Below are positions 44,524-52,610 of a stretch of DNA of 64,000 nucleotides, in pieces. How positions within the stretch are numbered: the stretch's first letter is position 1; each line of letters begins with the position of its first letter. This stretch comes from B25-G16 sp964549945. Lineage in GTDB: Bacteria > Desulfobacterota > DSM-4660 > Desulfatiglandales > B25-G16. The DNA is taken from assembly GCA_964549945.1 (NCBI GenBank), contig CAZJXD010000001.1:62001-126000 (forward strand). Reading direction: 5' to 3'. A model generated the notes under the pieces. That model had not been told where the DNA came from, did not search any database, and worked only from the letters and a program-made list of their open reading frames with translations. Position numbers and translations under genes: made by a program.

Positions 44524-45216
44524 GTGTCAAGCGAGTACGGAGATGATGGGGATTACGCGGTGGCTTCCCGAACCAATCAGGTCTTAACGGAGATGTTCAA
44601 TCTCCTCTACGCAGCTCTTGGGGCTCAAAACTGGTGGCCGGCAGAAACAGAACTAGAGATGATGGTTGGCGCTATTCTGACCCAGAACACCAACTGGAAC
44701 AATGTGGAGAAGGCCATCGAGAACCTGAGGAAAGGGGATCTGCTCTCCGTAGCTGGGCTAAGGGATATACCGATTTCGGTGATCGCTGAATACATCAGGC
44801 CCGCAGGGTATTACAATATAAAGGCCAGGCGCTTAAAAAACCTCATCGGCCTCGTTGAGGCCACGCACAACGGAGATATCAATACATTTCTCTCGCTTGA
44901 TACCGATGCCCTTCGAGCTGAACTCTTGTCCGTCCGGGGAATAGGCAGGGAGACAGCCGATAGCATTGTCTTGTATGGGGCCGGAAGGCCCCTGTTCGTG
45001 ATTGATACCTATACTTACAGGATTTTAGCGAGGCATGGAATTATTCAGGAGGAAGCGGGATACGATGAACTCCAGTCCTTGTTTATGGATAATCTGCCTC
45101 ATGATCTCGAGCTATTCAAGGAATTTCATGCCTTGATCGTAAAGACGGGCAAGCTCTACTGTAAGAAAAAGCCCCTCTGCCCCCCATGCCCGCTGGATAC
45201 CTTTAGCAGGGTATAA
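44524..45216 (+). CDS. Endonuclease III-related DNA glycosylase (HhH-GPD)
   Basis: 230 residues from a GTG at 44524; starts at 44560 (GTG) and 44593 (ATG) are possible. HhH-GPD fold: ILTQNTNWNNVEKAI, hairpin SVRGIGRETADSIVLY and the catalytic Asp in FVIDTYTYRIL. The position of the lyase Lys of endonuclease III is Glu (GRETA), so it should be a monofunctional glycosylase, as in 3-methyladenine glycosylases of the MagIII type. The cluster loop reads CKKKPLCPPCPL and the chain ends before a fourth Cys, so a normal 4Fe-4S site is doubtful. It starts 30 nt from fusA in the opposite direction. Confidence 0.85.
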   Translation: MSSEYGDDGDYAVASRTNQVLTEMFNLLYAALGAQNWWPAETELEMMVGAILTQNTNWNNVEKAIENLRKGDLLSVAGLRDIPISVIAEYIRPAGYYNIKARRLKNLIGLVEATHNGDINTFLSLDTDALRAELLSVRGIGRETADSIVLYGAGRPLFVIDTYTYRILARHGIIQEEAGYDELQSLFMDNLPHDLELFKEFHALIVKTGKLYCKKKPLCPPCPLDTFSRV

Positions 45217-45242
45217 GAGGCAGCTCATTACCGGATATCTCT

Positions 45243-46265
45243 ATGCCGAGAAGATTCACTATATTTCTCACAGGGCTATTGGCGCTTATCCTCTGCACCT
45301 TCGCCGTGCTTTACTTCGGTTATTTCTTAGTAAGCCCCGCCGGCATTGAAAAAACCGAGGAGATCTTTGTGGTGAAAAAGGGCAGAGGCCTCAGAACAAT
45401 CGCTGCACAGCTCGAGGAACGGGGGCTTATCAAAGGCAAGAATCTATTCATGCTCTGGGCATACGTGAGGGGAGGCGCACGGGATATAAAGGCGGGCGAA
45501 TATAGCTTTAATCGGTCAATGGCCCCGGTAAAGATATTACATATGCTTACCTCAGGAGAGGTGAAGACTTACTCCTTCACTATTCCCGAAGGGCTTACTG
45601 CCGAGCAGATTGCCGACCTTCTGGAGATGAGAAATCTCGTGAATAAGAGGGATTTCGTCTATCTGGTTCACAATAAAGACCTTGTTGCCTCTTACGATGT
45701 CGATGGGAAAAGCCTTGAGGGATACCTCTTCCCTGATACCTACGTGATAAGCAGGGATATGGGGGCGCGGGGTTTGATTGATCTTATGGTTGATCGATTT
45801 TGGGAGGTATTCAATTCCCTGGTAGGAGACAAAAAACCCGCAATGCCGGTGAAGGACATCGTAACCCTGGCTTCCATTGTGGAGAAGGAGACAGGCCTAG
45901 CCGAGGAAAGGCCGGTCATTGCATCGGTGTTTTTAAATAGGCTCAAGAAGAGGATGAGGCTGGAAAGCGATCCAACGGTAATCTACGGCCTCGAGGATTT
46001 TAGCGGAGACCTCAAGAGAAAGGATCTCCGTGCTCCAAGCCCTTACAATACCTATCTTCATCGTGGACTTCCTCCTGGACCGATCGCCAATCCCGGGAGG
46101 GAAGCGCTCAATGCCGTCATCAATCCGGCGGAGACGGACTACCTCTATTTCGTCTCAAAAAATGACGGAAGCCACCACTTCTCCTCCACGTTAAAAGAGC
46201 ATAACAGGGCCGTGTACAAGTACCAGAAGAGAAGGCGACATCCCATGCGAGGGGAGAACGGTTAA
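45243..46265 (+). CDS. mltG: Endolytic murein transglycosylase MltG (YceG-like)
   Basis: 340 residues. One N-terminal membrane helix (residues 5-30), a LysM-like part (KGRGLRTIAAQLEERGLIK), then the YceG domain: EGYLFPDTY and ASIVEKETG with catalytic Glu214. RLESDPTVIYGL and PSPYNTYLHRGLPPGPIANPG complete the signature. It cuts nascent glycan strands at the inner membrane and sets chain length. It follows the glycosylase gene after 26 nt. Confidence 0.95.
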   Translation: MPRRFTIFLTGLLALILCTFAVLYFGYFLVSPAGIEKTEEIFVVKKGRGLRTIAAQLEERGLIKGKNLFMLWAYVRGGARDIKAGEYSFNRSMAPVKILHMLTSGEVKTYSFTIPEGLTAEQIADLLEMRNLVNKRDFVYLVHNKDLVASYDVDGKSLEGYLFPDTYVISRDMGARGLIDLMVDRFWEVFNSLVGDKKPAMPVKDIVTLASIVEKETGLAEERPVIASVFLNRLKKRMRLESDPTVIYGLEDFSGDLKRKDLRAPSPYNTYLHRGLPPGPIANPGREALNAVINPAETDYLYFVSKNDGSHHFSSTLKEHNRAVYKYQKRRRHPMRGENG

Positions 46266-46295
46266 AAAACATCAATCACAAAAGGAGGGTTACCG

Positions 46296-46853
46296 ATGAG
46301 AAGGGATTTCAAAATGATCTTCACAGTTGTCGCACTACTCGCTCTCTCGGGTGTCTTTCTGATCTCAGGATGCTCGGGATCAGCGAAAACCCTGGACATG
46401 AGCGTAAAAGGACCCCAGATGATCGTGAATCCCCAGACGGTTCGTGTGGGCATTGCGAGGATTATCGACACGAACTTGGTCTTCAGTGGGGCAGGTTTTG
46501 AGCCGGGCGATAGCGTGTTCATTGAACTGCTTGAGGTGCCCATGAATGGTGAAAAGCTCAATCTCGCCATTGCAGATGGCAATGTAGGGAAGGACGGGAT
46601 CTTTCATGCCCCAGTGGAGAAACTCACGAAGATTTCCGATTTCCTGAGGGCCTCGCTTGGCACCAATGAGAAAGGCGAAAACGCTCCAGTGATAACCAGG
46701 CCGCCTATGCCCCCGGGTGTCTACACGGCACGGGCGAAGAGCATGCTCGCGGATATAACAGCAGAGTGCACGTTGGAGGTAAAGGGGCCATCTCTGTTCG
46801 ATCGGATCAAGGACTGGCTCGGCGTCAAGATGGGGAAGATCATCAAGAAATAA
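46296..46853 (+). CDS. Lipoprotein of unknown function
   Basis: 185 residues; GGAGG 8 nt before the ATG. A lipobox LISGC (Cys27) follows a hydrophobic segment, so the mature protein should be lipid-anchored. The rest is beta-rich with IDTNLVFSGAGFEPGDSVFIELL, reminiscent of Ig-like IPT/TIG domains, and ends in a basic helix. I do not recognise a family. It comes 30 nt after mltG and is followed by 395 nt without a gene. Confidence 0.75.
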   Translation: MRRDFKMIFTVVALLALSGVFLISGCSGSAKTLDMSVKGPQMIVNPQTVRVGIARIIDTNLVFSGAGFEPGDSVFIELLEVPMNGEKLNLAIADGNVGKDGIFHAPVEKLTKISDFLRASLGTNEKGENAPVITRPPMPPGVYTARAKSMLADITAECTLEVKGPSLFDRIKDWLGVKMGKIIKK

Positions 46854-46913
46854 CCGCTCTATTAGTTCTTAAGCCTAGGGCGGGCTTGCACGCCTCGGCC
46901 ATATATAATCGTG

Positions 46914-47141
46914 GTAATTACTCAGGTAGGTAGGTTGTCCTTCGACCATGCTCAGGATGGTGAGCTTGTCGAACCATAGGCTAAAGACTGTTAGAAAACA
47001 ATAGGGATACAGCATATTTTGTAACAGATTAGTTTGACTTGTTTGACTCGCTCAACTGGTTTAACTAGTAAAACAAGCTAAACAATTAAAACCAATAAAA
47101 CCAACTAAACAGCTTCAGCCTGACTACCTGAGTAGTCACTA
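46914..47141. repeat. MITE-like intergenic element, copy 2, with an inner REP-like palindrome
   Basis: Second copy of the family at 3356-3543. The left end (46914-46938 and 46978-46994) is interrupted by a REP-like palindrome (TTCGACCATGCTCA...TGAGCTTGTCGAA, 46941-46973). The right end is 47106-47141, with TGACTAC-CTGA-GTAGTCA. It lies directly before the promoter of the OYE gene. Confidence 0.6.
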
Positions 47142-47162
47142 ATCGTAAAGCTATTTTATACC

Positions 47163-47191
47163 TTGACATAAAAACAGGGGCCCAATATAGT
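47163..47191 (+). promoter_or_regulatory. Sigma70-type promoter of the OYE-ferredoxin operon
   Basis: TTGACA (47163-47168), 17-nt spacer, TATAGT (47186-47191). The transcript start would be near 47198, so the operator at 47203-47217 would lie just inside the transcribed region. The ATG is at 47249 with AGGAGG 11 nt upstream. Confidence 0.7.
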
Positions 47192-47202
47192 TCCGAGTAA
47201 TT

Positions 47203-47217
47203 TGTATACTGTATACA
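47203..47217. promoter_or_regulatory. Operator 1, probable GntR/FCD-regulator site
   Basis: Perfect 15-bp palindrome TGTATACTGTATACA, 11 nt downstream of the -10. The same sequence occurs once more at 56396-56410. Location suggests repression by blocking promoter clearance. The GntR-type gene at 63181 is the obvious candidate to bind it. Confidence 0.75.
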
Positions 47218-47248
47218 TAATATCGACTTACAAAAGGAGGCCAGAGAG

Positions 47249-49231
47249 ATGGGTACACTACTGTTTGAATGGGATTATTCATCGTATCCTGGGGCAGGGA
47301 AATACCCTCATCTTTTCAAGCCGATCCAGCTAGGCAATCTCACTATCCCAAACCGGATAAAGTACGCTGCTACCGAGGAGAACCTGAACGGGAGAGACGG
47401 TTTCGTAACCGACGCGGGCGTTGCCTACCTCAGGGAGAGGGCCAAAGGTGTGGTGGGCGGGATATGCACCATGCAAGGTGTCTATATGGATAAGGGCAGG
47501 CAAGGCCAGGGGTATGTCGGTCAAGCCGCTGCCTGGGATGATAAATTCATCCCTGGTTTGAAGCGGCTCGCAGATGTCATCCATGAGGCCAGAGCGGTGG
47601 CGGGCTGCCAGCTAATGCACTGCGGCCGCGTTGGAGCCGTTGAGACGGAATACTGTCAGGGCCCATCACCAGTTCCCCAGCGATTGAGGATCTTCCGGCC
47701 GGTAAAGGAAATGAGCAAGGAGGATATAAAGCAGTGCCTTAAGGAGCACGTGGAGGCAACGGAACGCCTGTTAAAGGCGGGTTTTGACATCGTTGAGATT
47801 TCGGGTATCGTGGGCTACTTGCTCTCCAATTTCGTATCCAGCTATACCAATAGGCGGACCGATGAGTACGGGGGGGATATACGTGGAAGGATGAGGTTCG
47901 TCGTGGAATGCATCCGGGAGGTGAAAAAGGTATGCGGCGATGTGCCCGTGGGCATCAGGCTCTGTGCCGAGGAGCTCTTAGATGATGTGGGCGGAAACAC
48001 GCCTGAGGAATCCATGATCACCTATGAGATGGCAGAGGAGGCGGGAGCGGATTATATGAGCGTGACCGCAGGCTGGCAGGAGTCGATCTATCCGGTGATC
48101 AGCAGGGATATTCCCCAGGGGACCTGGCTCCATCTCGCTAAACGCGCCAAACAGCACCTCACGATACCCGTCGCAATGGCGTATCGACTCTTTGACCCGG
48201 CGATTCCTCATAAGGCCATTGAGCAGGGAAAGCTGGATATATGGGAGATGTGCCGTCCCATGATCGCCGATCCACTGATGCCGAAGAAGGTCTTGGAAGG
48301 AAATGAGGAGGAAATAAGGCCCTGTGTTGCCTGCAATCTCTGCCTCGCAAGGCTGTTCAGGGATGCGCCCATGACCTGCTACATCAATCCCATCTGTGCC
48401 CATGAGTGGGATCCGAAATACGAGATCAAACCAGCGGAGATGACGAAGAACATCATGATTGTCGGCGCTGGTCCTGCGGGCCTGGAGTGCGCCTGGGTAG
48501 CCGCTGAGAGAGGCCACGAGGTGCATGTGTATGACAAGAGGGAGGAGCTGGGCGGCTCCATTATCGATGCCTCCAAGGCCCCCTATGGTGACGACGAACT
48601 GTACGGGCAGATACGATTCACCAAGGCCATGTGTGAGAAGAACGGGGTAGAGTTCCACTTGGGCACCGAGGTGACCCCCGAGGTGATCGAGGAGGAGATG
48701 CCAGACTCGGTAGTTCTGGCCACAGGGCCGAGGTACGTCAAGGGAACAGCCCCGGGTTTTGACCGGGAAAACGTCGTCTCTGTTTTGGATGTGCTCAACG
48801 GGAAGGCTGAGGTAGGAGAAAAGGCTGTCGTTTGGGGAAATCTCAAGCCTGGGATCGGGGTAGCCCTCTACCTGGCCAAACAGGGCAAGAAGGTGACCAT
48901 CGTGGGCAAAGATCGCAAGCTCGGCAAGGATATCAATCCTTCCTTTAAGTGGCGGTACGCGAGATACCTAATAGATAACAGGGTCAAGATTTACAATGAC
49001 TGCGATATCGAAGAAATCACCAATGACGGTGTTATCGTGAAAACCTATGACGGCTATCGGATCCCGATCGAGGCCGACACCGTAATAACCTCCGAGAGGG
49101 AGGCGAATCCCGGGCTGAAGGATGTAGTCCAGGAAAACGGTATTGAGCTTTTTGTCATTGGAGATGCACTGGTACCCCGGAATCTCTCGAGTGCTGTTCA
49201 TGATGGCTACCGGATAGGTCTCCGAATCTAA
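47249..49231 (+). CDS. Old-yellow-enzyme family FMN/4Fe-4S/FAD oxidoreductase (2,4-dienoyl-CoA reductase-like)
   Basis: 660 residues. Residues about 20-355: FMN TIM barrel (LFKPIQLGNLTIPNRI, GGICTMQGVY, SSYTNRRTDEYGGD). Cluster motif CVACNLCLARLFRDAPMTC near 370-390 binds one 4Fe-4S. From about 405 a pyridine-nucleotide/FAD domain (IMIVGAGPAGLECAWVA). This is the layout of bacterial 2,4-dienoyl-CoA reductase and trimethylamine dehydrogenase. Compared with E. coli FadH, the GYL tyrosine is kept, but GWH (His252) is GWQ here and the glutamate before GYL is Val. So the substrate is probably not a plain dienoyl-CoA. First gene of the operon with the ATC-hydrolase-like gene and ferredoxin. Confidence 0.85.
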   Translation: MGTLLFEWDYSSYPGAGKYPHLFKPIQLGNLTIPNRIKYAATEENLNGRDGFVTDAGVAYLRERAKGVVGGICTMQGVYMDKGRQGQGYVGQAAAWDDKFIPGLKRLADVIHEARAVAGCQLMHCGRVGAVETEYCQGPSPVPQRLRIFRPVKEMSKEDIKQCLKEHVEATERLLKAGFDIVEISGIVGYLLSNFVSSYTNRRTDEYGGDIRGRMRFVVECIREVKKVCGDVPVGIRLCAEELLDDVGGNTPEESMITYEMAEEAGADYMSVTAGWQESIYPVISRDIPQGTWLHLAKRAKQHLTIPVAMAYRLFDPAIPHKAIEQGKLDIWEMCRPMIADPLMPKKVLEGNEEEIRPCVACNLCLARLFRDAPMTCYINPICAHEWDPKYEIKPAEMTKNIMIVGAGPAGLECAWVAAERGHEVHVYDKREELGGSIIDASKAPYGDDELYGQIRFTKAMCEKNGVEFHLGTEVTPEVIEEEMPDSVVLATGPRYVKGTAPGFDRENVVSVLDVLNGKAEVGEKAVVWGNLKPGIGVALYLAKQGKKVTIVGKDRKLGKDINPSFKWRYARYLIDNRVKIYNDCDIEEITNDGVIVKTYDGYRIPIEADTVITSEREANPGLKDVVQENGIELFVIGDALVPRNLSSAVHDGYRIGLRI

Positions 49232-49245
49232 GAAGGAGGTGAGCG

Positions 49246-49767
49246 ATGCCAGTTGATCCACAAAGAGAATTGACAAGATTGCATGATGCCTTAGGTATTT
49301 CACAAGCTGTCATTAAAAGTACCTTTTTCGAGTGGCGCCAAACGGCCCTTGATTTACTCGGGCCCGGTTCTGACCCACTGAACGTCGTCCTCAAGTTTTG
49401 GGAAACAGCCGGTATAGACGTTGCCAAGGGTTTCTTTCCCATGCTGGACCTGCGCAAGGGTGAGGAGGGCGTCATTCTTGATCTGGGTAGGGCCTTGGCC
49501 GGCACGGGAATTGCTAATGGGGCCGTGGTTACTGTTGAAAAAGGCGAGGCTCCCTTTGAAGCTCTCATCAGATGGCACAGATGTCCCTGGCCAACCTTTG
49601 CCAGACGCTACGGTGTCTCTATGAAGGAGGATCTCTTGGGCTGCGACAGATTTCTTCAGACAATTGTTGCCGAGGCAAACGCCCTCCTGGGTACCGACTT
49701 TAAGATAGAGACGCAGAAGGCCATCCCAAGCGGCGATGGCCTGTGTCTCCGGAGACTATTCAAGTAA
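49246..49767 (+). CDS. ATC-hydrolase-like protein (possible PF14196 family)
   Basis: 173 residues; AAGGAGGTGAGCG gives a strong ribosome site. The central and C-terminal parts (RWHRCPWPTFARRYGVS, DLLGCDRFLQTIVAEANALLG, PSGDGLCLRRLF) follow the pattern I know from L-2-amino-thiazoline-4-carboxylate hydrolase-like proteins, with three spaced cysteines in CPW, GCD and LCL. True ATC hydrolases open a thiazoline ring to make cysteine. In anaerobes such proteins occur next to OYE and ferredoxin genes with no proven role. It lies 14 nt after the OYE gene and 22 nt before the ferredoxin gene. Confidence 0.55.
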   Translation: MPVDPQRELTRLHDALGISQAVIKSTFFEWRQTALDLLGPGSDPLNVVLKFWETAGIDVAKGFFPMLDLRKGEEGVILDLGRALAGTGIANGAVVTVEKGEAPFEALIRWHRCPWPTFARRYGVSMKEDLLGCDRFLQTIVAEANALLGTDFKIETQKAIPSGDGLCLRRLFK

Positions 49768-49789
49768 GTAAATGACAGGAGGATGAAAC

Positions 49790-49996
49790 ATGGCAGCACA
49801 AGTCGACATGAACAAATGCACCATGTGCGGGGGGACAAAAGAACCTATCTGTGTTGAGATGTGTCCAGACCAGGCTATCAGGGTGCAAGACGATAGAATC
49901 GTGGTCACGGAGTTCCTGTGCGAAGACTGCAACGAGTGCGGCTTCAGATGCCCGGATCACGCTATTTCCCTTCCCCTTGAGCTGGTAACCTTTTAA
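49790..49996 (+). CDS. Small ferredoxin-like 4Fe-4S protein
   Basis: 68 residues; AGGAGG about 8 nt upstream. Cysteines in CTMCGGTKEPICVEMCPDQAI and CEDCNECGFRCPDHAI give two cluster motifs with unusual spacing: in the first, CxxC is followed by 7 residues before the next Cys. That loop is wider than in classical 2[4Fe-4S] ferredoxins, so one cluster may be shifted in potential or be absent. It likely carries electrons for the OYE enzyme. Confidence 0.85.
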   Translation: MAAQVDMNKCTMCGGTKEPICVEMCPDQAIRVQDDRIVVTEFLCEDCNECGFRCPDHAISLPLELVTF

Positions 49997-50016
49997 TAAG
50001 GAAAATAAATTAACCT

Positions 50017-50226
50017 TAACCGCAGACCTACGCGGACCTTTTTCTCTGCCGACATTGGCAGAGAAAAAGTTGTCGGCTTTTTTTCTTCAAACCGAAATGT
50101 TTTATTTCAGGCCTTGGTTACTCGCAATCAACTACTTGGCATTCACCTTTTCTAATATAGAGAATCGATTATATCTTTTAGCCGAGCATGTCGCTCGGCT
50201 AAAAGTCTGCGTGGGTCTGCGGTTTA
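50017..50226. repeat. Inverted-repeat element with nested hairpins
   Basis: Ends at 50017-50038 (ACCGCAGACCTACGCGGACC) and 50205-50226 are inverted copies at about 18 of 21 bases. Inside: a 13-bp hairpin (50038-50050 with 50057-50069), a GCCGACA/TGTCGGC stem followed by T7, and a 13-bp hairpin (CTTTTAGCCGAGC with GCTCGGCTAAAAG) at about 50174-50204. No transposase. It separates the ferredoxin from the VOC gene. Confidence 0.6.
50048..50084 (+). terminator. Terminator-like hairpin with competing alternative hairpin
   Basis: GCCGACA (50048-50054) pairs with TGTCGGC (50071-50077), followed by seven T. The alternative 13-bp hairpin (50038-50069) uses the same GCC bases, so the two cannot form together. 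Could end the OYE-ferredoxin transcript. Confidence 0.5.
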
Positions 50227-50245
50227 TTACAAAAAGGAGAAGGAG

Positions 50246-50665
50246 ATGAAGGTAAACAAGATCGATCACATCTGTATTGCCGTAAAGGATCTGGATGAGG
50301 CTCGAAAGATCTGGGAGCCCATTCTCGGCAAGCCGGAACCAGATGATCCCTACGTGGACGAGCCGGAGAAGATCAGGGTCGCTCGATACTGGCTGGGGGA
50401 TGTAGGCTTTGAGTTAATGGAGTCCACCTCCCCGGACGGTGAGGTCGCCAAGTTTATCGAGCGGCATGGCGAGGGCATCATGCTTATGAGTTTCAATGTG
50501 GATAACACAAGGGAGGCCATGGAGGAGCTGAAGGCAAAAGGCTATTCCTTTATTGGGGGCGCCAGGCCTTTCAGGGATTGTGAATTTGCCTTCATTCACC
50601 CAAAGGCCGTAAACGGCGTGTTGCTGGAGTTAATCGATTATAAGTGGGATGAATTGAAGAAGTAG
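50246..50665 (+). CDS. VOC-superfamily protein related to methylmalonyl-CoA epimerase, metal-site variant
   Basis: 139 residues, AAGGAGAAGGAG before the ATG. Two glyoxalase-like units: IDHICIAVKDLDEA with the first metal His, and GVLLELIDYK with the last Glu, as in methylmalonyl-CoA epimerase. But the usual GEGLHHIAF segment reads GEGIMLMSF, so the middle His ligand is gone. A mutase B12 subunit begins at 63928, so a methylmalonyl-CoA route is likely in this organism, yet this copy may act on another CoA ester or have no metal. It is convergent with the HdrC-GltD gene. Confidence 0.7.
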   Translation: MKVNKIDHICIAVKDLDEARKIWEPILGKPEPDDPYVDEPEKIRVARYWLGDVGFELMESTSPDGEVAKFIERHGEGIMLMSFNVDNTREAMEELKAKGYSFIGGARPFRDCEFAFIHPKAVNGVLLELIDYKWDELKK

Positions 50666-50719
50666 GTTGCGTGTTACTCATTCAACCTTACTCGTCTGAA
50701 CCGGTTTTAAATGAAAAGA

Positions 50720-52519
50720 TCAATTGGCCCCATTTATTTCATAGATTTTCATCATCTTTTTTTCTAGCCCCTCCTGCGCCAAGCGTATCTCTAAATCACA
50801 CTGAAGGCACCGCTTTGCCTCTCGCTTTGCCCGCTCTTCATCGAAACCGAGCTCAACCTCCCCAAGCCCCTCATGTCTCTCCTCAAGGGGCATGGTGGGC
50901 ATGTTCTCCCTCTTGAGATCCGCAAATCCTTCCTCCCTCCTCCCCGTGTACGGCTGGGGGGAGATTCTATCTATTGCCAATTGCCCATTGCCCATCCCCG
51001 ATTCAGAGATATCGCCATCCCCGCCCAAGAAGATATCAATGGAACACGCGGCCCTCCTTCCTGCGGCGATAGCATCGATAATGGTGCCGGGGGCCTTGGC
51101 CACATCACCGCCCACAAACACACCGGGCATCCCCGTTTCGAGGGTTTCGTCATCAAATATGATACACTCATTCTCAACCATTACCTCCCCATTGGCGCCG
51201 ATACATGAGAGATCGGGGGCTTGACCTATTGCGAGGATCACCTGCTCGGTTCTCACCGTTTCCCGTATGTTCGCAAAATCTGGGCAGAACTTACCCTCCT
51301 CATCGAACACCGAGGTGCACCGCACGAGCTCTACGCCGGTGATAGTTCCGCTCTCCTCCAGTATCCTGCTCGGCCCCCATGAGGGCATGATCACAACGCC
51401 CTCCTCTATGGCCTGCTCGATTTCCCACTGGTTAGCCGGCATCTCCTCCCTGCATTCCAGGCAGGCCATTGTTACCTCCTTGGCACCGAGCCGTAAGGCG
51501 GTGAGCGCCACATCGATAGCCACATTGCCTCCCCCGACCACGAGCACGTGATCCTTGAGGGCAACACCCTTTCCCTCGTTCACCTCGCGCAGGAAGTCAA
51601 GGCCCCACAGCACGTCATGGTGATTTCCCCCAGCGAGATCTATCCTCTTGCTGAGGTTTGCGCCAACTGCGATGAACACCGCTTCGTAGCCATCAGCCCT
51701 GAGGCTATCCAGGTCGAAATCCCTTCCCAGTTTTTGATTCGCCTTGAGCTCGATGCCGAGCTCGAGGATTCCCTTTATCTCCTCCTCCACCACGTTCTTG
51801 GGCAGGCGAAAATCGGGGATACCGAATCGCATCATCCCCCCTGGCTCGGGCATCTCCTCGAACACGGTGATGCGATGCCCCTTCTTCCGCAAGTAGAAGG
51901 CAGCGGTCAGGCCCGCAGGACCGGCACCGATAATCGCGACCTTGTGGCCGGTATCGGGGGCAAGCCTTGTGGCGCCCTCTGCCATCTCCGTCGCGTTATC
52001 AGCTGCGTAGCGCTTAAGCGCGCATATGGCAATGGGCTCATTGACCTCCCCTCGCCTGCATGCATCCTCACAGGGATGGGTGCAGACACGACCCAGGATA
52101 CCCGGAAAGGGCACCTTTTCTCGAATCAAGGCGTGCGCCTCATCGATCTTCCCCTCTGCGATGAGCCTCAGGTATCCCGGTATATCGATTCCCGCGGGGC
52201 AGGCCTCAATACAGGGGGGAGCAGAGGGAATGAACTCCTTCGGGGCGAGGGCACGTAAAGGCCGCATGATATCGAGGATGGCGATGCCGTTTGGGCATAC
52301 CTCCTCACACCTGCCACAGGTGGTGCAGGACCACGGATAGGGGGAGGCGGCGATCTCGTGGCTCAGGTCGAGCTCCACATGCCTCAGCACTCTTCTGATA
52401 TTAAAGCCATTCACTCCGGTGAGGGGGCACGCGGAGCTACAGAGCCCGCATTGCTCGCAGGCACGAAACATGCTCACTTCATCGACGAACTTCTCGGCCA
52501 ATCCTGTTCTAGTACCCAT
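50720..52519 (-). CDS. HdrC-like 4Fe-4S domain fused to GltD-type FAD/NAD(P) oxidoreductase
   Basis: 599 residues. Residues 18-75 hold two HdrC-type motifs (CEQCGLCSSACPLTG and CTTCGRCEEVCPNG). A second Cys-rich GltD N-domain follows (CIEACPAGIDIPGYL, CTHPCEDACRRG). FAD fold at about 195 (VAIIGAGPAGLTAAF) and NAD(P) fold at about 330 (HVLVVGGGNVAIDVAL). The nucleotide loop reads MACLECREEMPA, without the paired Arg usual for NADP-type GltD, so NAD use is possible. It would feed or draw electrons from the HdrA-type proteins. Last gene of the minus-strand operon from 56366. Confidence 0.85.
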   Translation of the reverse strand: MGTRTGLAEKFVDEVSMFRACEQCGLCSSACPLTGVNGFNIRRVLRHVELDLSHEIAASPYPWSCTTCGRCEEVCPNGIAILDIMRPLRALAPKEFIPSAPPCIEACPAGIDIPGYLRLIAEGKIDEAHALIREKVPFPGILGRVCTHPCEDACRRGEVNEPIAICALKRYAADNATEMAEGATRLAPDTGHKVAIIGAGPAGLTAAFYLRKKGHRITVFEEMPEPGGMMRFGIPDFRLPKNVVEEEIKGILELGIELKANQKLGRDFDLDSLRADGYEAVFIAVGANLSKRIDLAGGNHHDVLWGLDFLREVNEGKGVALKDHVLVVGGGNVAIDVALTALRLGAKEVTMACLECREEMPANQWEIEQAIEEGVVIMPSWGPSRILEESGTITGVELVRCTSVFDEEGKFCPDFANIRETVRTEQVILAIGQAPDLSCIGANGEVMVENECIIFDDETLETGMPGVFVGGDVAKAPGTIIDAIAAGRRAACSIDIFLGGDGDISESGMGNGQLAIDRISPQPYTGRREEGFADLKRENMPTMPLEERHEGLGEVELGFDEERAKREAKRCLQCDLEIRLAQEGLEKKMMKIYEINGAN

Positions 52520-52524
52520 AAATC

Positions 52525-52610
52525 CTTATTTTTGATTTTTGATTTGCGATTTTCGATTGGTGAACTTGCTTTTTGCTGATCATCTCTCACAATCGCAAAT
52601 CTAAAATTTT
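52525..52610. repeat. AT-rich inverted repeat between HdrA-FlpD and HdrC-GltD genes
   Basis: GATTTGCGATT near 52540 and AATCGCAAATC near 52592 are perfect inverted copies (11 bp), with TTGATTTTTGATTT repeats on one side. It looks like a short intergenic mobile repeat inside the operon and may weaken read-through. Confidence 0.5.

Noticed and set aside
46941..46973. Palindrome near 46.95 kb as a terminator for the lipoprotein gene
   Set aside because: No T-run follows; it fits a REP-like repeat seen in many genomes.
50055..50249. 64-codon ORF on the plus strand
   Set aside because: Lies within the 50017-50226 inverted-repeat element and ends in its hairpin; no family match.
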